Below the pieces are notes generated by a model. The model was given only the letters and a program-made list of their open reading frames with translations, had not been told where the DNA came from and did no database searches. The position numbers and the translations under genes were made by a program. From JBBIMP01 sp037444305 (lineage in GTDB: Bacteria > Acidobacteriota > UBA6911): DNA of 5,776 nt. This document shows positions 1 through 5,645 of this stretch, one piece after another. The stretch covers positions 1-5,776 of the forward strand of contig JBBIMP010000099.1 of the NCBI GenBank assembly GCA_037444305.1, read 5' to 3'. How positions within the stretch are numbered: position 1 is the stretch's first letter; each line of letters begins with the position of its first letter.

Positions 1-155
1 CGACGGGTTGTGTTGCCTGACTGGGCGGCATGACCGCTCACTGCCGTTCGCGGCTACGTTTACCGGCTATCTTCATTGGCGCTTTCCTCAATTGCACCTA
101 TGTTGTGAGGCGCCCCTTTGTATCTCTGTAGTTTTGCGGTCTGCCTTTGATTCCC
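1..155. other. Unassigned left-edge sequence
   Basis: No gene, RNA or repeat is recognised here. The stretch looks less GC-rich than the coding DNA to its right and lies downstream of the phosphoesterase remnant, whose TAA stop is at 156-158 on the minus strand. A plus-strand open frame beginning at position 8 runs through it into the antisense of the remnant. It has no family resemblance or convincing ribosome binding site and is not called. The stretch could be the edge of a mobile element lying to the left, but nothing visible proves this. Confidence 0.5.
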
Positions 156-880
156 TTACTTATCGATCGGGCGGACAAAAGCCGACCGGATCGGCGCCGG
201 CATCACCGAGTCCCCGCCCCGGACCGACTTCCAGATGATCTCGTTGAACTCCACGTCCGGTGCGGCGTCCGCCTCGTCGCAGTCGTACTCCAGCGAGCGC
301 TGCGCCCCGGGAGCGTCCGGCGGATTGACTTCCGTGAGCGACACCCTCGCCGGGCGGGTGGCGTAGGGCTTCGGGTTCGGCCGGCCGGTGAACGACCGGA
401 ACATCGGCGTCGCCGCGGCGTCGTACTGGCTCATCGGCGGCAGGCGTCCCAGATGTAGCCGGCGCTGGGAGCCGCGATCGGCGAACTCCCCTCGTAGTCG
501 TAGGTCCGGCGGCGGCGCGAGTACTGCGAAGGCCAGGTCTTCTCGACGTAGTCTGTGGCATAGGCCCCCATCGACCAGTTGTGCCCGTCGGCGCTGACCT
601 CGGCATCGGCGTAGAAGTTGTCCAGCAGGACGAACTCCCGCGCCGGCGCGTGGTGGTTCGGAGTCACCTCCTCCCCGAAGAGGCAGAGCGACGGATCGCC
701 GTTCCCCTCCGGCATGTCCCCGAACACCTGGTCGTAGGTCCGGTTCTCCTTGATCACGTAGATGACGTGCCGGATCGGCGACCTGTCGCCGACGCGCCGC
801 GGGATGGCGGTTTTGCCGGTAAAGGGGACCGCGAGGCGCGTCTTCTCGGTGTAGGAGGGGGTTTTTGCCACAGATTCCAC
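156..880 (-). pseudogene. Decayed phosphoesterase (YncE-type bifunctional family) with internal deletion and frameshift
   Basis: Two adjacent reading frames carry opposite ends of one phosphoesterase-family domain (PF04185; phospholipase C/AcpA superfamily). The upstream frame (GTG at 880, stop at 431) contains HVIYVIKENRTYDQVFGDM, then GNGDPSL, TPNHHAPAREFVLLDNFY and DGHNWSMGAYATDY, ending GYIWDAC. The downstream frame (434 to 156) begins LPPMSQYDAAATPMFRSF and includes NPPDAPGAQRSLEYD and FNEIIWKSVRGGDS, which is the C-terminal end of the same family. The family has roughly 200 or more residues between these blocks, including the EDD-type metal-binding region; all of it is absent. The frames meet at GCCTGC (440-445), readable as the end of one block and the start of the other, which suggests a microhomology deletion. 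The N-terminal beta-propeller usual in this family is also missing, and the first six codons lie in repeat DNA. The E-N metal-ligand pair of KENRTYDQ is retained, but activity is not expected. Confidence 0.85.
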
Positions 881-926
881 GGATTACACGAATTATTCTC
901 CTACTTTAATCTGTGGAATCAGTGGC
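867..926. repeat. Imperfect inverted repeat, 20-nt arms, 20-nt loop
   Basis: GCCACAGATTCCACGGATTA (867-886) pairs with TAATCTGTGGAATCAGTGGC (907-926), matching at 18 of 20 positions. The loop, 887-906, is AT-rich. The wording (CACAGATT, GGATTACACGAATT) resembles low-complexity intergenic repeats I have seen scattered in several GC-rich bacterial phyla; that is recollection and has not been checked. The repeat lies between the stop of the Yip1-S26 gene (945) and the broken phosphoesterase and supplies the first codons of the broken frame. No T-tract follows the stem on the minus strand, so it is not a typical intrinsic terminator. Confidence 0.75.
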
Positions 927-944
927 TGTCCGTTGTTGGATTCC

Positions 945-2114
945 TCATTGCGGGTGGGCTTTCAAAAACACCGTCGGGCGGTACATGAACCATCCGACGG
1001 GCCACTTGCTGATCAGCTTCCGCCCGCGGATGCGTTCCCTCTTCACCACCAGGTCCCCTTCCATCTCCTCCACCAGCCGCCGGTCCTCCGGCAGGATCAG
1101 GTACTCCGACGGTCCCAGCTTCCTGACCTGCAGGGACACCTCCGCCCGGAACTCCTGCCCGATGTAGGGCTCCGACCACGCCTGCCCGTTGATGCGCAGT
1201 ACGCCGTCCTCCACGGCGACCTCGTCCCCCGGCAGGCCCACGATCCGGCCCAGGATCCTGACGTGTCTATCGGACGAAAACACCCGCGAGACGCCGAGGG
1301 TGATCCGCCGGCTGCGCCGCTCCCTCAGCTGTGTCCCGGCGTAGATCACGAGATCGAACCGACCGGGCTGCTTCAGGCGGTAGACCAGGTGGTCCATCGA
1401 CAGGGAGATCCGGGTGCTGCGCTGCGTCTCCGCCAGCGGGTCGGACGAGAAGAACCGTGTCATCCGCTCCGCCACGATCGGCCGGACGTAGTCGTAATCC
1501 ACCCGCGCCCCGTCCACCACCATGCTGCCCGCAACCGCCGGCAGCCCCATGCAGATCGATCCCAGGACGAACGCGCCCAGAATCTTCAGGTCCCGGATCG
1601 CGTACACGACTCTCATGGCCAGCACCACGAGGATGACGGACCAGACGAACAGCGCGATCCCCGCCGCGACCAGCACTGGGATCGCGATCCCCCTAAAATC
1701 GCGCATCACCCCCCCGACCTGTTCCGGAAGAGCGAAGAACAGCGACGCGGCCAGCAGCATCGCCAGCACCGAGGGGACCGACGCGTATCCGAAGACGGTG
1801 AGCAACCCGCGGAACGAGGCCGTGCCGGCGCTGTGACGCCTCCGCCCCCGGAAGAGCCTGGCAAAGAAGTGAATGAGGAACACCTTCACCAGCTGGGCGC
1901 CGGCGGCCACAACGGCCGGGAGAACGAACGCGTATCCCGGCAGCGGCTCGGCGTCGAAATAGATCGCCCCCGCGTAGGTGAAGCCGAAGTATGCGGGCAC
2001 GATCAGAAGCGCGAGGGAGCCCCAGAGCGCGCCGCGCTCGTGGATCACGGCAAATCGCTGCGAGGGCGAAGTGATTACGAGCCGGATATCCCTGAGAAAG
2101 TCCTTCAATCCCAT
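945..2114 (-). CDS. Yip1-like membrane protein fused to a signal peptidase I (S26)-like domain
   Basis: This is a 389-residue two-part protein. Residues 1-200 resemble the Yip1 family: an N-terminal segment with ITSPSQRFAVI, then five hydrophobic segments (about 29-53, 61-86, 104-129, 143-173, 178-200), including VFGYASVPSVL. Residues about 220-375 resemble signal peptidase I: HLVYRLKQPGRFDLVIY (box C-like), GRIVGLPGDEVAVEDGVLRI (box D), SEYLILPEDRR (weak box E) and a final IRGRKLISKWP. The lysine that precedes R in box D of active enzymes is Gly289. The GDNRDNS motif is reduced to PEDRR. The box B serine is uncertain; SSDP at 223-226 is the only candidate, with altered spacing. Protease activity is therefore doubtful. 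The start at 2114 was chosen because AAGGAG lies 8 nt upstream; the ATG at 2132 is the alternative. The gene begins 25 nt after the anti-sigma stop, so translation is probably coupled within one operon. The function is inferred, not known. Confidence 0.75.
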   Translation of the reverse strand: MGLKDFLRDIRLVITSPSQRFAVIHERGALWGSLALLIVPAYFGFTYAGAIYFDAEPLPGYAFVLPAVVAAGAQLVKVFLIHFFARLFRGRRRHSAGTASFRGLLTVFGYASVPSVLAMLLAASLFFALPEQVGGVMRDFRGIAIPVLVAAGIALFVWSVILVVLAMRVVYAIRDLKILGAFVLGSICMGLPAVAGSMVVDGARVDYDYVRPIVAERMTRFFSSDPLAETQRSTRISLSMDHLVYRLKQPGRFDLVIYAGTQLRERRSRRITLGVSRVFSSDRHVRILGRIVGLPGDEVAVEDGVLRINGQAWSEPYIGQEFRAEVSLQVRKLGPSEYLILPEDRRLVEEMEGDLVVKRERIRGRKLISKWPVGWFMYRPTVFLKAHPQ

Positions 2115-2122
2115 GCGCATTT

Positions 2123-2128
2123 CTCCTT
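2123..2128 (-). promoter_or_regulatory. Ribosome binding site setting the Yip1-S26 start
   Basis: AAGGAG on the minus strand ends 8 nt before the ATG at 2114. The same site is only 2 nt before the in-frame ATG at 2120 and lies inside the coding sequence if the ATG at 2132 is used. This favours the 2114 start. A weaker GGGAGG, overlapping the end of the anti-sigma gene, could serve the 2132 ATG. Confidence 0.55.
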
Positions 2129-2139
2129 GCATCGCGGCG

Positions 2140-2598
2140 TCACCCTCCCAGTATCTGCCGGAGAATGTCGAGAACCTCGGCTGTGCCCGGCAGCGCCTCG
2201 TCCAGCCGGAAAAGAGTGATGGTGCGCTCCGAGGCGAAGGCGAGCGCGGCCGCGACATAGCCCACGGTGGGCAGCGGATTCGACAGGGCGTAGTTCCAGA
2301 TCCGCTCGGCCTGGTGCAGCCACCTGGCAAGGCCCTTCCTTTGCAGCCACTCCTGGTCCTCGCGGAACCGGTCCATGACGGCGGCGCGCGCAGCGCTCCA
2401 CCTGGCCGCCGGAACCGCCGGCAGCTCCCACTGGCGGAGAAGGGCCATCAGCTCGAGGTACTCTCGCCGGACGGCGCCGCACGCGCCGCACTCGTCGAGG
2501 TGCTCCGCCACCGGCGGGCGGACCTCGGCGTTGTCCTCCTCCAGCACGTGCAGGAGGATTTCCTCCTCCGTGTAGTGGCGCGTCTCACGGCGTCTCAT
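2140..2598 (-). CDS. Anti-sigma factor with HxxxCxxC zinc-binding motif
   Basis: This 152-residue protein probably binds and holds the ECF sigma factor encoded immediately upstream. The N-terminal segment YTEEEILLHVLEE followed by VAEHLDECGACGAV gives the H-x3-C-x2-C signature (H33, C37, C40) of zinc-binding anti-sigma domains. The middle (about 50-100) is helical and charged. A short hydrophobic stretch, LPTVGYVAAALAFA (109-122), may touch or cross the membrane; it is short for a confident membrane span, so a soluble protein is possible. The ATG overlaps the sigma stop in an ATGA (2595-2598), and AGGAG lies 6 nt before the start, indicating translational coupling and near-equal expression of the partners. 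No receptor or periplasmic sensor domain is visible, so sensing may depend on the downstream membrane protein. Confidence 0.85.
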   Translation of the reverse strand: MRRRETRHYTEEEILLHVLEEDNAEVRPPVAEHLDECGACGAVRREYLELMALLRQWELPAVPAARWSAARAAVMDRFREDQEWLQRKGLARWLHQAERIWNYALSNPLPTVGYVAAALAFASERTITLFRLDEALPGTAEVLDILRQILGG

Positions 2599-3179
2599 GG
2601 CATGCTCCTGCGCCGGCGCAGGCAGCGCCGGACGGTGCGGGTGGCGCGGAAAAGGGATGTCTTGACCGTGCCCAGGCTGCAGTTTTCCATCTCGGCGATT
2701 TCCTCCAGCTTCAGCTGCTGAAAAAACCGGAGCGCGAAGACCTTCCGCTGCAGCTCGGGCAGGATGTCGGTGCAGTGCCGGACCTGCGCGATCGTCTCCC
2801 GGGCTTCCAGCTGCCGCAGCGGCGAGGCGGCCGGACGGCTGATGTGGTATTCGCTGCGCAGTCCGCCCTCTTCCTCCTCACCGAGCTGAATCTCCCCGCC
2901 CCGCTTGCGCCCGCGCCACAGGTCGATCGCGTGGTTGCAGGCCAGCCGGTAGAGCCAGGTCGAGAACTTCGACTTCGCCGCGTTCCAGCTCGCAAGCGAC
3001 CGGTAGAGCTTGACGAAGATCTCCTGCGAGGCGTCGAGGGCCTCGTCGGCGTCGTGCAGAATCCGGTAGGCGGTGGCGAACACCGGCTGACGGTAGCGCT
3101 CGTAGAGCTCGGAGAAGGCATCCTCGTCCCCTTCCAGAGTCCTGGCAATGAGATCCTCATCCGGCAACTGGCTGGTCAT
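2595..3179 (-). CDS. ECF-type RNA polymerase sigma factor (sigma-70 family)
   Basis: This is a 194-residue sigma factor that would direct RNA polymerase to a small regulon. Sigma region 2 spans about 24-93: YRQPVFATAYRILHDADEAL, DASQEIFVKLYRSL (region 2.2, core binding) and FSTWLYRLACNHAIDLWRGR (region 2.4, -10 recognition). A charged linker (94-125) with a run of Glu follows. Sigma region 4 spans about 133-186, with LPELQRKVFALRFF and the helix-turn-helix LEEIAEMENCSLGTVKTSLF that reads the -35 element. There is no region 1.1 or 3, and the length is normal for ECF factors. The C-terminus is Arg-rich. The ATG at 3179 matches the family's usual start; a weak TGGAG lies about 11 nt upstream. 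It is the first gene of the sigma/anti-sigma/Yip1-S26 unit, 103 nt downstream of tadA. Confidence 0.93.
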   Translation of the reverse strand: MTSQLPDEDLIARTLEGDEDAFSELYERYRQPVFATAYRILHDADEALDASQEIFVKLYRSLASWNAAKSKFSTWLYRLACNHAIDLWRGRKRGGEIQLGEEEEGGLRSEYHISRPAASPLRQLEARETIAQVRHCTDILPELQRKVFALRFFQQLKLEEIAEMENCSLGTVKTSLFRATRTVRRCLRRRRSMP

Positions 3180-3226
3180 TCGGTGCGCAACTCCAGGATC
3201 TACCCAGGAACCCGGTCGATTCTTGG

Positions 3227-3252
3227 TACGAAAAGCCGCTGCTGCTGGTTGA
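3227..3252 (-). promoter_or_regulatory. Candidate ECF-type promoter for the sigma operon
   Basis: On the minus strand TCAACC (3252-3247) is followed after exactly 16 nt by CGTA (3230-3227). This resembles the AAC-type -35 and CGT-type -10 elements of many ECF promoters (for example the sigma-W pattern TGAAAC-N16-CGTA). It would start transcription about 40 nt before the sigma gene, which fits autoregulation. Short motifs of this kind can occur by chance, and the specificity of this sigma factor is unknown. Confidence 0.35.
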
Positions 3253-3282
3253 CAATGGGAGGATTGCCTTGAAGCGCCGCCG

Positions 3283-3738
3283 TCAGCGGCGGGCGGCGAA
3301 GAACTCCCGCAGGAGCCCGGCGCACTCCTCCTCGAGCACGCCCCCGGTGACCTCCATCCGGTGGTTGAGCTGCGGCGCCTGCGCCAGCTGGAAGTGGGAG
3401 CAGATGGCGCCCCCCTTCGGGTCCGGCGCCCCGAAGACCACCTCCTCCACGCGGGCGTGGATCATGGCGCCGGCGCACATGGCGCAAGGCTCCACCGTTA
3501 CGATGAGCGTCGATCCCGGTATCCGGTAGTTCCGCATCGCGTGCGCCCCGTGGCGGAGCGCCTGAATCTCGGCGTGGGCCGTCGGGTCGTTCAGCCCGAT
3601 GGCGTGGTTGTGCCCCCGGGCGATGATCTTCCCGTTGACGAGCAGCACGGCCCCGATGGGAATTTCGCCCGCGGCCGCGGCCTTCCGGGCCTCGACCAGA
3701 GCTTCGCGCATCCAGAGTTCGGCGGTCGTTCTTTCCAT
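3283..3738 (-). CDS. tadA: tRNA-specific adenosine deaminase TadA
   Basis: This 151-residue cytoplasmic enzyme converts adenosine 34 to inosine in the anticodon of tRNA-Arg(ACG), allowing one tRNA to read several arginine codons. The deaminase fold is complete: GEIPIGAVLLVNGKIIARGHN, then HAEIQALR with zinc ligand His55 and proton-shuttle Glu57, then VEPCAMCAGAM with ligands Cys85 and Cys88. The substrate-side segment VVFGAPDPKGGAICSHF and the C-terminal NHRMEVTGGVLEEECAGLL, LREFF are also typical of the family. The start at 3738 has GGAG 6-7 nt upstream and gives normal length. A longer frame open back to 3921 reads repeat DNA and is not used. The gene is co-directional with the sigma operon but separated from it by 103 nt, with no evident functional link. 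Confidence 0.95.
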   Translation of the reverse strand: MERTTAELWMREALVEARKAAAAGEIPIGAVLLVNGKIIARGHNHAIGLNDPTAHAEIQALRHGAHAMRNYRIPGSTLIVTVEPCAMCAGAMIHARVEEVVFGAPDPKGGAICSHFQLAQAPQLNHRMEVTGGVLEEECAGLLREFFAARR

Positions 3739-3793
3739 GTGACGCTCCGCCGGCCGGCAGGGCCGACTTTGGCTCAACCTATCACGAAAAACC

Positions 3794-3872
3794 GGGACAG
3801 TCACCTTTTCTCCGTGGTGATGGAACATCGGTAGAAAACCTGGAGCTCGCGCGGACATAAGGTGACTGTCCC
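3794..3872. repeat. Perfect 12-nt inverted pair around a 55-nt core (REP/MITE-like)
   Basis: GGGACAGTCACC (3794-3805) and GGTGACTGTCCC (3861-3872) are exact reverse complements. The core contains a further TTTTCT/AGAAAA pairing. GAAAAACCGGGACAGT at the left arm is nearly repeated at 5419-5433 (GAAAAACGGGGACAGT), next to the second copy of the 72-bp repeat. The GGGACAGTC wording recalls REP-like sequences associated with Y1/RAYT transposases; this is recollection, and no transposase is in the window. Confidence 0.75.
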
Positions 3873-3935
3873 GAATGGCGCTTAGTTGAGGGTGATCGAA
3901 ATCACCTGGTGACGTCGCCAAATCAATTGCCTAAG
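3864..3935 (+). repeat. 72-bp dispersed repeat, copy 1
   Basis: This segment starts GACTGTCCCGAATGGCG and ends CAAATCAATTGCCTAAG. It matches 5428-5499 at 67 of 72 positions without gaps and in the same orientation. It contains a perfect stem-loop, GGTGAT-CGAA-ATCACC (3891-3906). The longer upstream frame of tadA begins inside it, and that frame is non-coding. The two copies bracket the MFS transporter gene. A nonautonomous mobile element or REP-type unit is likely. Confidence 0.9.
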
Positions 3936-3956
3936 CTCCGAAGGGGCGGCGCGGGA

Positions 3957-4091
3957 AAGCCCAGGGCGTAAGCCCTGGGTTGTCGGCCAATGCCGGGATC
4001 GAGCCCTGCAAGGGCGGCACAGCAGGTGTCGCCCTTGCAGGGCTCCTCTCTCCCCTTATCCCGCCTTGCCAAGGGCTTACGCCCTGGGCTT
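3957..4091. repeat. Nested palindromic element with two 20-nt arm pairs
   Basis: The outer arms AAGCCCAGGGCGTAAGCCCT (3957-3976) and AGGGCTTACGCCCTGGGCTT (4072-4091) are exact reverse complements. The inner arms GAGCCCTGCAAGGGCGGCAC (4001-4020) and GTGTCGCCCTTGCAGGGCTC (4026-4045) match at 19 of 20 positions around a 5-nt loop. The left outer arm can also fold alone, as CCCAGGGC-GTAA-GCCCTGGG. The 135-bp unit lies between the divergent tadA and MFS genes, so it terminates neither. I read it as a MITE/REPIN-like element. Short open frames across it are chance. Confidence 0.9.
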
Positions 4092-4098
4092 CCCTGTC

Positions 4099-4115
4099 GG
4101 ACCCTTTCAGGGTCC
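4099..4115. repeat. Small perfect hairpin beside the palindromic element
   Basis: GGACCCT and AGGGTCC form 7-bp arms around a TTC loop. It lies 7 nt after the nested palindrome and about 90 nt before the MFS start, and is probably another unit of the same repeat cluster. There is no T-run after it, so it is not called a terminator. Confidence 0.6.
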
Positions 4116-4173
4116 TCGATTCCTTATTTAAGCGCCATTCATATCCCCGTTTTTCCCTGTTTTTCGCCTGTGG

Positions 4174-4179
4174 TATGCT
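4174..4179 (+). promoter_or_regulatory. Possible extended -10 element for the MFS gene
   Basis: TATGCT preceded by TGG matches the extended -10 form TGnTATAAT at four of six positions of the hexamer. The -35 position (TTTTCC, 17 nt upstream) is poor. It would give a short leader containing GGAAGGA just before the ATG at 4205. If used, it excludes the in-frame ATG at 4175. The call is weak. Confidence 0.25.
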
Positions 4180-4204
4180 CCGGAGCCTGTCACCCGGAAG
4201 GACC

Positions 4205-5419
4205 ATGGACAACGACCGGAACGGCGCCCGCTGGCGGGCGCTCGCGCTCATATCGCTGGCGGAACTGCTCGGGATGAGCGTCTGGTTCAGCTCGGCCGCC
4301 TCCGCCCCGGCGATCCGCGCGGAGATGGGCCTGGACGCCGCGGGCGCGGCCTGGCTGACGCTCGCCGTGCAGTTCGGCTTCGCGGCCGGCACGCTGGCCA
4401 GCGCCCTGCTCAACCTGCCCGACATCATGAAGGTGCGTACGCTGTTCGCCGCTTCCGCCATCGGCGCCGCCGCCGTGAGCGCGGCGATCGCCCTGCTGGC
4501 CCGCAGCCCCGGCGAAGTGATCGCACTGCGCTTCCTGACAGGGCTGCTTCTGGCCTGCGTCTACCCGCCGGGGATGAAGCTCATGGCCACCTGGTTCCGT
4601 CGCGGCCGCGGCATGGCCATCGGCGTCCTCGTCGGGGCGCTCACCCTGGGGAAAGCCTCGCCCTACCTGGTCAACGCCGTGGGGAGCGCGAACTGGCGCC
4701 ACAACGAATTGGCGGTGGCGGCCGCGGCGCTGGCCGGGGGGCTCGTCATCCTGCTGTTCGTCACCGAGGGACCGCACGCCCCGCCCGTGGCGCGCTTCGA
4801 CTTTCGCCAGGCGCGCGCCGTCTTCGCCAACCGGGCGCTGCGGCTGGCCAACTTCGGCTACTACGGCCACATGTGGGAGCTTTACGCCATGTGGGCGTGG
4901 GCCCCAGTGATGATCCGCGCCAGCCTCGCCCTGACAGGGCACCCGCCGGCGCTGGCCGAGGTTGCGTCCTTTCTGGTCCTTGGGGCGGGCGGACTGGGCT
5001 GCGTGACCGCCGGCCTAGCAGCCGACCGCTTCGGCCGCACCCTGGTGACCTCGTGGGCGATGGTCGCAAGCGGCGCCTGTTCGCTTACGATAGGGCTTTT
5101 CTTCGGCGCGCACCCGGCGCTGCTGATCGCCGTCGCCATCCTCTGGGGATTCACCGTGGTGGCCGATTCGGCACAGTTCTCGGCCTGCATTACCGAGCTG
5201 GGCGACCCCAGGTACATCGGGACCGCGCTGACGCTGCAGACCTGCATCGGTTTCCTTCTTACGACCGTGTCGCTGCGGCTCGTGCCCGCGTTGCAGGGCG
5301 CTCTGGGCTGGGAGTACGTCTTCATCCTGCTCGCCCCGGGCCCCGCGCTCGGCACGCTCGCCATGCTGCGCTTGCGCGCCCTGCCCGAGGCCGCGGTCAT
5401 CGCCCAGGGCCGGCGGTGA
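4205..5419 (+). CDS. Major facilitator superfamily transporter (NarK/CynX-like)
   Basis: This 404-residue inner-membrane secondary transporter has the length and hydrophobic pattern of a 12-helix MFS protein. The N-half includes LISLAELLGMSVWFSSAASA, LTLAVQFGFAAGTLASALL and LRFLTGLLLACVYPPGMKLM, then ATWFRRGRGMAIGVLVGAL. The C-half begins around FGYYGHMWELYAMWAWAPVM and keeps a good motif A copy, GLAADRFGRTLV (270-281). The equivalent loop in the N-half (NLPDIMKVRTLF) is degenerate. Overall style suggests the nitrate/cyanate-type permease group; the substrate cannot be told. The open frame extends up to 3980, but that part reads the nested palindrome. The ATG at 4205 has GGAAGGA only 2 nt before it, closer than usual, so the ATG at 4175 remains possible. 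The gene stands alone, bracketed by the 72-bp direct repeats. Confidence 0.9.
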   Translation: MDNDRNGARWRALALISLAELLGMSVWFSSAASAPAIRAEMGLDAAGAAWLTLAVQFGFAAGTLASALLNLPDIMKVRTLFAASAIGAAAVSAAIALLARSPGEVIALRFLTGLLLACVYPPGMKLMATWFRRGRGMAIGVLVGALTLGKASPYLVNAVGSANWRHNELAVAAAALAGGLVILLFVTEGPHAPPVARFDFRQARAVFANRALRLANFGYYGHMWELYAMWAWAPVMIRASLALTGHPPALAEVASFLVLGAGGLGCVTAGLAADRFGRTLVTSWAMVASGACSLTIGLFFGAHPALLIAVAILWGFTVVADSAQFSACITELGDPRYIGTALTLQTCIGFLLTTVSLRLVPALQGALGWEYVFILLAPGPALGTLAMLRLRALPEAAVIAQGRR

Positions 5420-5427
5420 AAAACGGG

Positions 5428-5499
5428 GACAGTCCCGAATAGCGCCTAGTTGAGGGTGATCGAAATCACCTGGTAACGTCGCCAAATCAATTGCTTAAG
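5428..5499 (+). repeat. 72-bp dispersed repeat, copy 2
   Basis: It matches 3864-3935 at 67 of 72 positions and begins 8 nt after the MFS stop. The stem-loop GGTGAT-CGAA-ATCACC is conserved exactly. Unlike copy 1, the left arm runs straight into it: GAAAAACGGGGACAGTCCCG replaces the separated arms at 3794-3872. This copy therefore looks like a collapsed or internally deleted form of the longer unit. Confidence 0.9.
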
Positions 5500-5612
5500 T
5501 AGAGTCGAGTGGTGACGCGGTTATGAAGGCGACGGCCTACGTCCGTTTCAGGGTTTCCCCGTCTGTGGCTCAATATCCGCATGCCATATTCCGTTTTCAC
5601 CTCCCGCTCATC
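5500..5612. other. Downstream flank of intron domain V; no gene seen
   Basis: On the minus strand this is the DNA following domain V, where domain VI and the intron 3' end should lie. Pairings such as GTAGGC with GCCT, inside GACG/CGTC, are visible near 5517-5549. They could be part of a domain VI-like helix, but a bulged A and a 3' boundary cannot be assigned. No coding frame is supported. Confidence 0.35.
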
Positions 5613-5645
5613 GAACCGGACGGGCGGATTTCCCGCATCCGGCTC
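5613..5645 (-). ncRNA. Group II intron domain V (remnant)
   Basis: The minus strand reads GAGCCGGAUGCGG, then GAAAU, then CCGCCCGUCCGGUUC. It folds as domain V: a 9-bp lower helix GAGCCGGAU/GUCCGGUUC, a 2-nt CC bulge on the 3' side, a GCGG/CCGC upper helix and a small A-rich loop. The catalytic AGC triad (positions 2-4 of the domain) is present. Domain V is the catalytic core of self-splicing group II introns and lies near their 3' end. No reverse transcriptase precedes it: the 131 nt upstream to the window edge have other content. This is probably a truncated 3' fragment rather than an active intron. Confidence 0.8.

Noticed and set aside
867..926. Intrinsic terminator for the Yip1-S26 operon
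   Set aside because: The stem has an AT-rich 20-nt loop and is followed on the minus strand by A and C residues rather than a T-run.
933..2219. Long plus-strand open frame of 428 codons
   Set aside because: It is antisense to the Yip1-S26 gene, rich in Arg, Pro and His with no domain pattern, and reflects GC-rich codon bias on the opposite strand.
2115..2330. Longer Yip1-S26 start at 2330
   Set aside because: It would overlap most of the anti-sigma gene, the added residues are low-complexity Ser/Pro/Arg, and a good ribosome binding site supports 2114.
3249..3254. Perfect plus-strand TTGACA as a -35 box
   Set aside because: No suitable -10 element or plus-strand gene follows; the site is antisense to the sigma operon leader.
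3739..3921. Extended tadA start at 3921
   Set aside because: The extra 61 codons read the 72-bp repeat and the inverted pair; the same kind of peptide appears antisense at the second repeat copy, so it is chance coding in repeat DNA.
3980..4204. Extended MFS start at 3980
   Set aside because: The extension reads across the nested palindrome and a hairpin. Starting at 4205 gives a normal MFS length with an N-terminus close to the first helix.
4190..4942. Minus-strand open frame of 250 codons
   Set aside because: It is antisense to the MFS gene, dominated by Gly, Arg and Gln, with no recognisable family.
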